A DNA stretch of 64,000 nt from Tridacna crocea (GCA_943736015.1 OX031059.1:41799159-41863158), one strand, 5' to 3'; positions 54,253 through 63,960 are shown, numbered from the stretch's first letter. The notes: a model not told the origin generated them from the sequence alone. Numbers and translations: made by a program.

Positions 54253-54499
54253 TTACTCCTCAAATACATGTATCATTCTACCATATAACCTCAACAATCG
54301 ACTCACAGACAGCTCTCCTTTTTCATACTTCTCCCACACATTAAATAAGGTGGATTGCAAAGTAGCTGACTTCTTCCTTTGTAACTTTTTGAGTTTGCCC
54401 TTGGACATCAGTTTACTCTGAGTTGGAGGTATGTGTGCCTCTTCTTGTAGCCGTGGTATCAGCTGATATAGACCAAGGTTTGTGGCCTTCTTGTTCAAT
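54253..54499 (-). CDS. Unknown small gene, last coding exon
   Basis: Encodes 81 residues (LNKKATNLGLYQLIPRLQEE at the start, RMIHVFEE at the end) with a strong polypyrimidine acceptor on the minus strand. It is the most protein-like open frame outside the annexin, with no stop and no repeat similarity inside the window. Confidence 0.65.
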
Positions 54500-55091
54500 C
54501 TGAAAATGTAAATCAAAGACAGAGTGACTTGATCTGCTTTAGATAAGTGAAATCGGTATTTCCAAGTTCCATATGTGGAAATACTCTATCTGCTTCAGTG
54601 AACATCTAGATAATTCAAGGTCTAAAATTGCCGAATGCATTACAATAATACATTACAGTTTTATAATCATATGGTGTCTCTTTATAAAGCTTACAAATCT
54701 TACCTATTGTGCCATCCTTTGACGTCGCTGTTGGTGCAAGTCGGGCCTATGGACCACGAGTTGACATTCCATACACTGTTTTGGAACCATGTCACATCTA
54801 TGTAATCGAGCAGCAGGGTAGAATAGAGATAAGAATATATTATATAGAAATAAGTGCTTGTGTGATGAGCAATTTCTACTGTTTTGCAGCGACCGCTACA
54901 AGGCTTCAGTTAATCAGGGAGAAAAAGATCAAATAACACAAACATGAAGTTTTTGATAAAGATGTGTAACACCTGTATAATATGATAAAATGAGTATAAG
55001 TAATAATTAACCTTGTATGTTACCTTGTTCTGTCCATTTTCTCTCCCCAAACAAGAGGGTTGTCACCAGAAATCATGTAATTTAATTTCAT
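54253..55091 (-). CDS. Small basic protein, unknown function, two coding exons
   Basis: Coding exons 55091-55024 and 54499-54253 join in frame (ACA AG|A TTG) to give 104 residues ending in TAA. The donor is AACAAG|GTAACA and the acceptor ATTTTCAG|ATTG. The first exon starts MKLNYMISGDNPLVWGEKMD and continues RTR into the second. A good acceptor (TTTTCTCCAG, about 55132) lies upstream of the ATG and a TGA is in frame in between, so the first coding exon probably also holds 5' UTR and an upstream non-coding exon may exist. The second exon has a Lys-rich stretch (MSKGKLKKLQRKKSATLQ) and a C-terminal part predicted helical (VWEKYEKGELSVSRLLRLYG). There is no signal peptide or membrane segment. 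I do not recognise the family. Codon use and splice signals look genuine. Confidence 0.62.
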
Positions 55092-55131
55092 GATAGGAGT
55101 TCATGATAGTTTCAAAGCCCATTACCCAAAT
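55024..55131 (-). CDS. Unknown small gene, first coding exon with leader
   Basis: Bounded by TTTTCTCCAG upstream and by the AACAAG|GTAACA donor. The coding part starts at the ATG at 55091, or possibly at a second in-frame ATG 15 bases on. The stretch 55131-55092 would be 5' UTR and has an in-frame TGA. Confidence 0.5.
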
Positions 55132-55426
55132 CTGGAGAAAAAAATGAGACCTGCACAATTTATATTTTTAGTATTTCATATGGTAAGTTTATCATTGCAC
55201 CAATGCTGCAGATATAATGGGATGTTCATTGTCTATAAATACCAGAAGTAGGTCAAATTTCATTGACTTGATTTCTGGTGTAATCAAACGTGTGCATGCT
55301 TGTTTCACATTTCGTCATTATTTTTCTGTTAGTTTTCCTTGTTTGTGTTAAATTTTCAGCAAGAATTTCAGGTCAGAGTGGGGACTGTACTGAAAGGTAA
55401 GTGAAAAAAGCCTTCTTTTTAACAGT
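55132..55426. other. Upstream of the small unknown gene
   Basis: The promoter or 5' UTR exon of the minus-strand gene would lie here or further right. No TATA box or clear exon is seen. Confidence 0.3.
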
Positions 55427-55662
55427 TGAACTCTTTACCATACAATCCTGACTTTTAACGACCGGTCACGCTGAGAAAGAAGCCTTCTGAAAACATTGTG
55501 GGAAAAGGAGAAAATGCTGGTAACCAGCATTTTCCCCTTTTCTCACAATGTTTTCTTCCCTTTTCCCCAGCAAAACCCAATTTTCAGTAACATTAATTTT
55601 GTTGTTTTGAAATGCTTCCAATTTGGACAAGTCTAAAATTATGTTGTTTAGTAAAGAGTTAA
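55427..55662 (+). repeat. Family A element, complete
   Basis: TTGAACTCTTTACCATACAA to TTGTTTAGTAAAGAGTTAA. The hairpin is intact. Confidence 0.86.
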
Positions 55663-55689
55663 CAAACTATCCAGTGTTTATTAGCCAGA

Positions 55690-55818
55690 TTTTTTTCCCT
55701 TTTTCTTAGTTCATCCATCCTGTCATACACAAATCCTATGAATTAGTAGCATTAAATTGTTGTCAGCAAATGCTCTGAATTTGGAGACATCTGAAATTTT
55801 GTCAACTGGCTAAGAATT
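55690..55818 (+). repeat. Family A right half, worn
   Basis: AAATTGTTGTCAGCAAATGC then TTTTGTCAACTGGCTAAGAA. Confidence 0.6.
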
Positions 55819-55852
55819 GAACTATACACTAATAGCTTCAGATATTCATTAG

Positions 55853-56052
55853 TTAACCCTTATCCTGCTAAATAAATGAAACTTTCAATCTGATAGACTA
55901 ATATGCAGCTATTTCAAAGGTGTCTCTTTGGAAAAGGTATCTCATCAGATAGAGTAGATCAAAGATCAGAATGCACGTTCTGTGCATTCTAGTCTTGATC
56001 TATGAAGTCTGCAAAAGGTCTGTGAGTCGTGCTTTGCAGTCTTAAGAGTTTA
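55853..56052 (+). mobile_element. Family B element, complete
   Basis: TTAACCCTTATCCTGCTAAA to GCAGTCTTAAGAGTTTAA. The hairpin GAATGCAC GTTCT GTGCATTC lies within AAAGATCA / CTTGATC arms. Confidence 0.85.
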
Positions 56053-56162
56053 AAAATGGGAGGGGAGGGATGTAGGGGATGTGGCAGATGTGATTGTATG
56101 GTATTAGATAGCTATAAATTTATTTTGTGATGAAAGAGAAATGAATTTCAAGTGTAATTTCT

Positions 56163-56375
56163 TAACTCTTTACCAAACAACAAAATTTTAGACTGGTCCA
56201 AATTGAAGGCATTTCCAGATGACAAAATAAAAGTGACTTAAAATTTGATTTTTTTTTCGAGTAGTAAAGAAAACATTGTGGGAGAAGGAGAAAATGCTGG
56301 TTACCAGCATTTTCTCCTTTTCCCTCACTGTTTTCAGCAGGCTTCTTTCTCAGGGTCGTTGTGTGGTAGAGTTAA
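56163..56375 (-). repeat. Family A element, complete
   Basis: TTAACTCTTTACCAAACAAC to GTTGTGTGGTAGAGTTAA. Joined at TTAA to the next remnant. Confidence 0.87.
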
Positions 56376-56547
56376 ACCTTTCCAAAATAACAAATTTCAG
56401 AGCATTAGCAGACATTTAAATGAGAAAGGTGAGAATCGAAAGTTGAAATATGTCTTCGGACCAGTAAAAAAGGTTATGGGGAAAATGAGTAAATCCAGGT
56501 TATCAGCATTGTCTCCTTTTCTCCCACAATGTTTTTAAAAGCTATCT
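56372..56547 (-). repeat. Family A element, worn
   Basis: TTAAACCTTTCCAAAATAAC to CCCACAATGTTTTTAAAAGC. The hairpin arms are mismatched. It abuts the next copy. Confidence 0.7.
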
Positions 56548-56772
56548 TTAACCATTTCCCAAACAATCCCAGGTTTTACGGGTCAGGAATAGAAGCCTTT
56601 TGAAAACATTGTGGGAAAAGAAGAAAATGCTGGTAACCAGCATTTTCTCCTTTTCCCACACTATTTTTTTACCCTATCATGTAGAAAAATCATCTTTTTA
56701 GCAACTGTTTGTCATCTGCAAAATGCTTTCAGTTTGGTCTGGTCCAAAATTTGCCGTTTGGTAAAGGGTTAA
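56548..56772 (+). repeat. Family A element, complete
   Basis: TTAACCATTTCCCAAACAAT to GCCGTTTGGTAAAGGGTTAA. Confidence 0.87.
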
Positions 56773-56822
56773 GGTAGTTTTACCTGAGGATTTTCAGTTC
56801 AGAGTTCAGAATATAGTTTCTC

Positions 56823-57053
56823 TTAACTCATTATCAAACGATAAAGTTTTAGACTTGTCCAAAACTGAAAACCTTCGCAGACAACAAAATTAATGGGACT
56901 CAAAAAATTGAAGTTTGTAAAGGGAAGGGTAGTAAACATTGTGTGAAAAGGAGAAAATGCTAGTTACCAGCATTTTTTCCTTTTTCCACAGTGTTTTCAG
57001 AAGGCTTCTTTCCCAGAGCTGTAGAAACCTGGTATTGTTTGGAAAAGACTTAA
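56823..57053 (-). repeat. Family A element, complete
   Basis: TTAACTCATTATCAAACGAT to TTGTTTGGAAAAGACTTAA. Confidence 0.86.
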
Positions 57054-57200
57054 CTCCTCTGAACAAAAATCTCAATAAAAGAAGTTGTGATTGTAATGTG
57101 TCCAGCCTTGTTGTATTGGGAATGTCAACAGTAACCTTGTATGCTCTCTTGAACTACACGTTCTGTCTAAAACTTGTGAGCCATGCTCTGCAAAGGGGGT

Positions 57201-57428
57201 TTAACCCTTTCCCAAACAAGCCCTTGTTTTTATGTGTCTGCAGTACAATTCTTTTGAAAACACTGTGGGAAAAGGAGAAATTGCTCGTAACGAGCAATTT
57301 CTCCTTTTCCCACAATGTTTTGTACCCATTTTTAGAACTTTCTGCCATTTTTATCAAATTTGAACTTGTCGTCTGCAAACTCTTTGAGTTTGGAAGAGGC
57401 TAAAATTTGTTGTTTGGGAAAGGGTTAA
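57201..57428 (+). repeat. Family A, GCTCG subfamily, complete
   Basis: TTAACCCTTTCCCAAACAAG to GTTGTTTGGGAAAGGGTTAA. The core is AAATTGCTCGTAACGAGCAA, and it is closest to 35873-36123. Confidence 0.88.
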
Positions 57429-57689
57429 TGCATCTATATTATGCATTATAGCAAGCAAGTTACCATATAATTATCGATCCTCAAAATCCGTAATGTTTAA
57501 CTTCTGACTAAATCATCAAATATGATGGTCCTTTGCCATGCAGAAACTTTAAAGATAGCAAAAAGTCTTGTTTCATGTCAGCCTGCGCAAATTATGCCAC
57601 TGACATTGGTCGATACTTTTTGCAAATGCACTGTACCCCTTTTCATAAATCATGACTCTCATCGAACTTTATTGACATGTTGGTCTAGA
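57429..57689. repeat. CG-rich hairpin remnant, family C-like
   Basis: CATGTCAGCCTGCGCAAATT and CACTGACATTGGTCGATACT then TTTTTGCAAATGCAC at 57575-57632. The rest of the interval shows nothing. Confidence 0.45.
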
Positions 57690-58235
57690 TAGTATTTTGC
57701 ACGAGTTGAAGATGGGTCATGTCAGGTAAAAAAGTTGGGTCACTAAAATAAATCTTGCATTTTCTGTCCAACCCTTTTGAAAGTTGGTCAGAATGTTTAC
57801 TTTTTGTAAGTATCGACAAGTTTGAAAATCAATCATGTCATATAAAAAAAGGTCATTGGTCAAATATGAGAAAAACTTTGTGTGTCCACTAGGGTCCAAT
57901 TAAAATTAGTCCAAAAATTGGTCAGAATGTTTGGTTTGGCTACACGGTATTTCAAAGGACTGCAAAGACTGGTTTCTTTGGATCAAACAGTAAATCACTG
58001 GGAAAAAAATACAGAAAAACATTTTGTGCATTTTAGAGGGAACATTTTTAATCCAGTGCTCATGGAGTTGGTAGAAATGTTTGCCCTGATTATTTGTCCA
58101 GAAAGTTGGTTCAATGGACAAATCCTAGAAAATTCTTGCATACTGTATATAGAGGCAAAATCAGTTTTAATCTAATGAAACTGTGTGATGTTTGTCTTAA
58201 TGATATCTTGGATAAGTGCAAAATTTAGTTAACTC
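57690..58235. repeat. Dispersed mollusc repeat, about four worn units of 150 bp
   Basis: GTTGGTCAGAATGTTTACTT, ATTGGTCAGAATGTTTGGTT, GAGTTGGTAGAAATGTTTGC and the linked AAAAACTTTGTGTGTCCACT words recur about every 150 bases. I recognise the pattern from other bivalves. Confidence 0.6.
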
Positions 58236-58318
58236 TGAGCATTATGTAGGTCAGTGGGCCTTATCCAAGAGAAACTTTGTGTACGCTCTACAGACCATAT
58301 TTTCCGTCAAATACTCCT

Positions 58319-58548
58319 TCAACCCATTACCACACAATCCCTAATTTTGACGACCCTAAGAAAGAAGCCTTTAGAAAACATTGTGGGAAAAGGAGATAAT
58401 GCTGGTAACCAGCATTTTCTCCTTTTCCCACAATGTTTTATTATCCTTCACAAAACAAATTTTAAAATTTCAGTTACTTTTATTTTGTCATCTGCAAATG
58501 CTTTTGATTTGGACAAGCCAAAGACATTGTTGTTTGGTAATGAGTTGA
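58319..58548 (+). repeat. Family A element, complete
   Basis: AACCCATTACCACACAATCC to TTGTTTGGTAATGAGTTGAA. The hairpin is intact. Confidence 0.88.
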
Positions 58549-58554
58549 ATCTTC

Positions 58555-58850
58555 TTTCAATGCCACTTTCAACATTACTTGTATAATATCCCGGCGGTCA
58601 ATGCACTTACCCATGTTTTATTGAACTTTCTTTTACCAGTACTTTTTACATTGTCTTTTTCAAACCACTGTCTGCTTTCCCACATGAACAAGTCGAACTA
58701 TTGATCGCTTTTAAGACAAGAATGGGTCATGTGGCATTGAACATAAAAAAAGATCTTAAAAAGAAATTGGAACAGCTTTAGGTAGAGAGTCGAACCATAA
58801 ATCCGAAACTTTTTCGTCCAGAACGGTACTAACGGAGCCTGAGGATAGCT
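58555..58850 (-). repeat. tRNA-derived SINE, type x
   Basis: Minus strand: AGGCTCCGTTAGTACC head area, GGTTCGACTCTC B-box, then the body to the complement of ACATTACTTGTATAATATCCCG. The same type recurs at 60270 and 61130. Confidence 0.65.
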
Positions 58851-59219
58851 AGAGAGAGACACACAAACAGGAAAAGAATGAGGAAATGACAGGCAGACAA
58901 ACAGACAGACATACAGAGGGAGAGAGAGAGTGAGAGTTTCTAAAATTGAAAGTTGGGACGATTAATTTGAATAGCGCTTTTGATTTCGACACTTTTACTT
59001 TATAGTTGCAGGATTGCATTGTGGATGAAGAAATGGTTAAATTTGGAAGGATTAATGACGGAAAATATTTGTTTTGTCTTAGAATGTAATAAGCATGCGT
59101 TGAAAAGCGTTCTGATGGTATATATTAAAAGTTATGTTTTAGCCGTCGGCCTCTTTTCCACATAATCATCGTTAATACGTCGTTGAAACAATGAACAGCA
59201 GTGACACAGAAGATTTGCA
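58851..59219. other. Duplicated spacer between SINEs
   Basis: GA-rich run (58853-58938), then GATTTCGACACTTTTACTTT and GTGGATGAAGAAATGGTTAA, which recur near 60650 and 61470. No gene. Confidence 0.6.
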
Positions 59220-59335
59220 ATTAATTACATGAAATATGGCAAAAATCTTCCGAGGTAGGAATTGGCGACTTCCTTGTCTCCAGAGCTGTGGATAAACGAC
59301 TGAGCTACCGAAGTAGTCTTTGACAATCGATTGAT
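59220..59335 (-). repeat. tRNA-like SINE head
   Basis: Minus strand TTCGGTAGCTCAGTCGTTTA (A box) and a worn B box before CCTACCTCGG. A sister copy is at 62545-62627. Confidence 0.55.
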
Positions 59336-59640
59336 CGAATGATTGATTGACTTTATTTGTTTAACACCGTTTTCAACGATATTTGAGTTATATTGCGGCA
59401 ACCAGTACACTTGCCCCTGTGTTCCTGTAGTTTCAGTAACCAGTACTTCGCACGATATTCTTCCCAAGCCACTGACTGCTTTTCCAAATAGCTATTGTGA
59501 CAACTGCTGCTCAGAGGTTAGGGAAAAATTAATGCTCCCGTAGTGGGTATCATCACCTCTTGGAAGGAATAGCTGAGCAGGGCGATTCAAACCAGCTAAT
59601 CCTTGGAGTTAACGTGAAAAAAAAATGTGTTGATTTTGAA
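59336..59640 (-). repeat. tRNA-derived SINE, type y
   Basis: In plus sense GATTGATTGACTTTATTTG (tail), AACACCGTTTTCAACGATAT and TATATTGCGGCAACCAGTAC (central domain), and the head with GATTCAAACCAGCTAATCC. Sister copies are at 59683 and 62628. Confidence 0.72.
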
Positions 59641-59682
59641 ATGCTGTTAAATATTTCAGATAAATAAAAGAAGGGGGACTGA

Positions 59683-59995
59683 TTTGATTGATTGATTGCA
59701 TGTGTGTAACACCGTTTTCAACAATATTTCAATTATATTGCGGCGGCCAGTGCACCTACTCATACTTTAAGTTCCAGTAACCAGTCCTTTGCAAGATATT
59801 TTCCAGATGTTACTGACCCCTTTTCAACACAATTATTATCAAAAGTACTGTTGAGAGGCTAGCAAATAATTAATCTTGTCGCAAAAACTATAATCAAACC
59901 TCGGAAAGAAATGGTCGAGTAGGGTATTCGAACCAGCAAACCCGTGTCTCAAATTCTGTACACTATCGACCGATCTCTTGTCAAAGATCAAGAAA
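59683..59995 (-). repeat. tRNA-derived SINE, type y
   Basis: GATTGATTGATTGCATG tail, AACACCGTTTTCAACAATAT and GCGGCGGCCAGTGCACCTAC central domain, head with TTCGAACCAGCAAACCCGTG. Confidence 0.74.
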
Positions 59996-60269
59996 AAGTG
60001 TAGATTTGGAAATGCTGTGAATAATTTTCAGATTTTTCAAAGAAAGTTAACTGATTTGAATGGAAAAAGATTTTTCCCTGAACTCATTAAGAGTTTGCTA
60101 TACGTATACGTAACTTAACAGAAAGCTACGGAGTTTTCAGTGCTTTTTTATCATTGTTTTGATGTTGATGATTATAATAATGGTGATGGCAGTTTCGATG
60201 GTTGAGTTGGTAGTAATGGTGGTATTGCCGATACCGGACTTATTAGTGAAGATAGATGTGTTTGTTTTC

Positions 60270-60562
60270 TTGCTGTTTTAACGCCGACTTGAACATTACT
60301 TATGTTATATCCCGGCGGGCAATGCACCCACTCGTGCTTTATTGAAGTTGCTTTTACCAATACTTTGCACATTGTCTGTTTAAAACCACTGTCTGCTTTC
60401 CCACATAAACAAATCGTAACGTTGATCGGCAATAAAGAAAAAGGTATCCTGTCGCAGTGAACATACGAAAAAGATCTTAAAAAGAAAATAGACAAGCTTA
60501 AACTAGGGAGTAGAACCATAAATTCGAGAGTTTTACGTTCGGAATGTTACTAACGGAGCCTC
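60270..60562 (-). repeat. tRNA-derived SINE, type x
   Basis: TTTTAACGCCGACTTGAACA and ATATCCCGGCGGGCAATGCA, then the head with AGTAGAACCATAAATTCGAG and CTAACGGAGCCT. Closely parallel to 58555-58850. Confidence 0.68.
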
Positions 60563-61129
60563 TTGATTTTAAGAGATACGAAAACAGAGAAACAGTAACA
60601 GAGTGACAAAGAGTGTGTGAGGGAGTGAGTTTGAGAAAGCTTTTGAGTTTGACAATTTTACTTGTTAGTGGAAAGGTATTGTGGAAGAAGAAATTGTTAA
60701 ATTTTAGGGCTAATGACGGAAAAGCGAAATATTTATACCGTGCTAGATTTAATTAGACATGTATTGAAAATTTGAAAATTGAGTGTAAATATTATAGAGG
60801 CCACTCGGTTCTTTTTCACATAATGAACGTCAATGCACTGAATATCTATTTCTATAGCTTTAATAAGTGTTACCTGCATTGAAGGAAGGATCCATTAAAT
60901 GAGATATCCATGTTATTGTAGAAAATGCTGATTTAAAGGGCTTGCTGTAAGGGGAGGTGGAGGCCAGGGAAAATTCACCAAGTTCTTGTTTTTTTCCTGA
61001 ACTCTTTTAAAGTTCGTGGCAACTGAATAGAAAGATTTGGATATGGAGTTTTTATGCTTTTAAATCATTGCTTTGATAATGATTATTGTTACTATAATGG
61101 TAGTGGTAGTTTTGGTGGTTGAGTTGATA
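60563..61129. other. Duplicated spacer between SINEs
   Basis: CTTGATTTTAAGAGATACGA, then GTATTGTGGAAGAAGAAATTG and CTAATGACGGAAAAGCGAAA, paralleling 61388-61560. Confidence 0.55.
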
Positions 61130-61395
61130 GTGATGCACCTACCAATGCTTTATTGAAGTTTATTTTACCAGTACTTTTCACATTATCTGCTTTAAACCAC
61201 TGTCTGCTTTCCCACATAAACAAATCGACATAAACAAAAACAAATCGAAACACTGATCGGCGATAAAGAAAAATGTATACTGTCGCACTGAACATATCAA
61301 AGAAGAACGTAACAGAGAAATTCGAACAGCTTTCGATAGGAAGTCGAACCACTAACCTGGGAGTTTTACATCTGATATGTTAAGGAGCCTCTTGA
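61130..61395 (-). repeat. tRNA-derived SINE, type x, shortened
   Basis: CCAATGCTTTATTGAAGTTT, CACTGTCTGCTTTCCCACAT and the head GAAGTCGAACCACTAACCTG. The central-domain end is missing. Confidence 0.62.
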
Positions 61396-61688
61396 TTTTA
61401 AGAGATATGAAGACAGTGAGACTGTGACAGAGAGTGTATGAGGGAGTGAGTGAGAAAGCTTTGGATTTTGACATTTTTATCTTATAGTGGAAGAGTTATA
61501 TTGTGGATAAAGAAATTGTTAAATATGACAGACCAATGAGGTAAAAGCGAAATATCTATATACCGTGCTTAAGTTCAATAGGCAAGTGTTGAACATGTTT
61601 CGAGGGAAAATGTGGGAACTATTTTAAAAGCCACCGTGTTCTTTTCCACATAATCATCATGAAAACAATAAACAGCAGTGAAACAGAA

Positions 61689-62509
61689 CAGGTTCGAATT
61701 TCATTTTTTTTATCCACTTGCAAATTTTAGCAAGTAGCTTTTATTTCCACTTGCAAAATTAAAACTGGACTAGCATTTTTGTTTTTGAAGCTCAGCTTGC
61801 CTACCAGTTGTAAAGAATGAATGGCCGGTACAAACTGTTCAATTCTATTCTATTACGTAACCTGTCAACTCGAGACAACAACCAAACAAAAGGAACGTTA
61901 ATTGACATTAAAACCTTTATTTAACAATTCAATTTCAGTTGAATTTCTGTTCTAATGCGAGGTTAAACTTATACAAAACTTACAATGGTGGATGATTTAG
62001 TAAATGAAAAACGGACGTGTCACATCCGAGTATCTGCGTGTCCGGTAACTGGTTTAGCGAGTCCACCATGTCCGACTTGCTTCTCGTTGCTATTTGTGCG
62101 TAATAATTTGTCTTTTCATGAAAGATTGACAAATGTTTTTGTTTCAAATCAAAGACTGAATTCGCCTTCCATATAAAAAACACAAAACATCAGTATTGGC
62201 TGTGAGTGCAGACGAACGCACTTGCCTCACGAAAGTCGGGTAACGAACGACAACTCGGAGGCTTCAATGGCGACATGTAAAATTATCGACATCCATCCAA
62301 GGGTGTTCTCAGTGCGTTATGACCGATGTTTATCCAGAACAAAAAGAATTACCCATTTTTTTGTATTCACATATGAAACTAAGTACATTTGGTAACTGTT
62401 CTTCAACACTTTGCACTCGCATTTTTTTGCAAGTGCTTGAAATTTCAACTCGCATTTTCCAATTTTGACTTGCATTTTGCGAGTAAATATGTGGGAATTT
62501 CGAACCCTG
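61689..62509. mobile_element. 821-bp DNA element, CAGAA duplication, empty site known
   Basis: TIRs CAGGTTCGAATTTC and the complement of GAATTTCGAACCCTG. CAGAA flanks both sides (61684-61688 and 62510-62514). The paralogous sequence at 59199-59225 reads CACAGAAGATTTGCAATTAA without interruption, which gives the empty site. Subterminal CTTGCAAAA / TTTTGCAAG words recur near both ends (61716-61770, 62417-62490). It has no recognisable transposase. Confidence 0.93.
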
Positions 62510-62544
62510 CAGAAGATTTGCAATTAATTTCATCAAATATGGGA

Positions 62545-62627
62545 AAATAATCTCCAGTGGTAGGGATTGTTGATCCCCTCTTTTCTGCACCTGTGGGTAA
62601 ATGACTGAGCTACCAAACTTAGTCTTT
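62545..62627 (-). repeat. tRNA-like SINE head
   Basis: Minus strand TTTGGTAGCTCAGTCATTTA (A box) and GGATCAACAATCC. Sister of 59220-59335. Confidence 0.55.
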
Positions 62628-62950
62628 TACGATTGATTGATAGAGTGGATGATTGACTGTATGTGCTTTAGAGCGTTTTCAACATTATCTGAGTTATATC
62701 TCTGCGGCCAGTACACGTACTCGTTTTTTCCTGGAGTTAAGTAACCAGTACTTCGCACTCCTATATTCTTCCCAAGGTACTGACTGCTTTTCCACAAAAT
62801 TATCGTCAAATCTGCTGCTTAGAGGTTAGTGAAGAATTAATACTGTTGAAATGAGTATCATCATCGCTCAGAAAAGCATGGCCGAGCATGGAATTTAAAC
62901 CAGCTAACCCGTGTTTCAAGTTCTGTTTGCTACGAACCCAGTTGCTATTC
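62628..62950 (-). repeat. tRNA-derived SINE, type y
   Basis: GATTGATTGATAGAG tail, GAGCGTTTTCAACATTATCT and CTCTGCGGCCAGTACACGTA domain, head with TTTAAACCAGCTAACCCGTG. Confidence 0.72.
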
Positions 62951-63099
62951 AATCATCTTTGGGAGTTAAACGTCAAAAAAGTGTTGATTTGGAAATGCTG
63001 TGATACTTACTAAGATTAATAAAAGATATGGAAGCGATTTCAATCACGAAATATCTATACCATCAAACGTTGGAAATACTTTCAGTCCAAGATAGTAGG

Positions 63100-63960
63100 T
63101 GTTTGGTCAGTATCATAGTTTGTACTTCCGTTTAGTCAGCTCTCGGCCTGTACCATCAGTCCGTACTATGTACCCTTGCCCCTGAGGGGAGTCAACAAAC
63201 GTTTGAAATTAACCAAGTCCTTTTTCCTTTAGTTGATTACCCTTTACTCTCAGTCCATGAGATCAGCCATCGCCCCTGAAAGAACTTTCCAGTATGCTTT
63301 ACTGTTATTGAAGCATGTGTTTTCCTCTCTGCATAAGATGTTGGCTTGGTTGGTCAAATGGAAATGGATGCCGAGATTCTGGTATTTACTTTGATTTTAA
63401 TGAATGCCGTTAGCTTCTTCCCTCAGTCTAATCAATAAAGCTTTGTCCATGAGATGTACCTCCTATCCTAGAAAAGTCTTTCTTTCTTTTGATTTAAATT
63501 TGCCTTTAAAATGGAACCCTTGATTGTTGGAAGTTACCACTAGGCACTGAAACTGTATCTGCATTAATGTGATCGCCCGGATTCCTGTCTGTGCTGTCAT
63601 ATCCGTAGTCTTTAACTCAAACCTCAAACCATCACACCAAGTTCTTGAGATTGTATCCTTTGTTCGTTGAATGTTAACTCAGTGTTCTTTTTTCATTTCC
63701 TCTTAGACTTTAAATTCGTTCCAAACTGCCTATAGTCCGTTAGATGTACCCTCAGACATTGAACCACTTGCCTTACTCGAATGCTTTCATTTGCCCTGTT
63801 TGCCGATACCCTCAGGCCCTGAGACCTATCCTAAACCTGTGAGATGTACCTTTAGAGAGTAACTGTGCCGAGAGATCCGACAACTTTATTATCATGCTGT
63901 ACCCCATGCCCATCTGATGTACTCAAGGCTAGATGTGTCCTCTGTCCATAGAATATTCCC
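63100..63960. repeat. Degenerate tandem array (CAGTCCATGAGATGTACCCTC-like)
   Basis: Worn units recur: TCAGTCCGTACTATGTACCC, CTCAGTCCATGAGATCAGCC, TTTGTCCATGAGATGTACCT, TAGTCCGTTAGATGTACCCT, CCTGTGAGATGTACCTTTAG and CATCTGATGTACTCAAGG. Spacing is irregular. The array may continue past the window. Confidence 0.55.

Noticed and set aside
60172-60519. 115-codon minus-strand frame
   Set aside because: It lies within a SINE and is explained by it; the PPLLPTQPSKL repeat comes from low-complexity TGGTGGT sequence.
61980-62183. Overlapping frames inside the 821-bp element
   Set aside because: Frames on both strands are short and show no transposase features.
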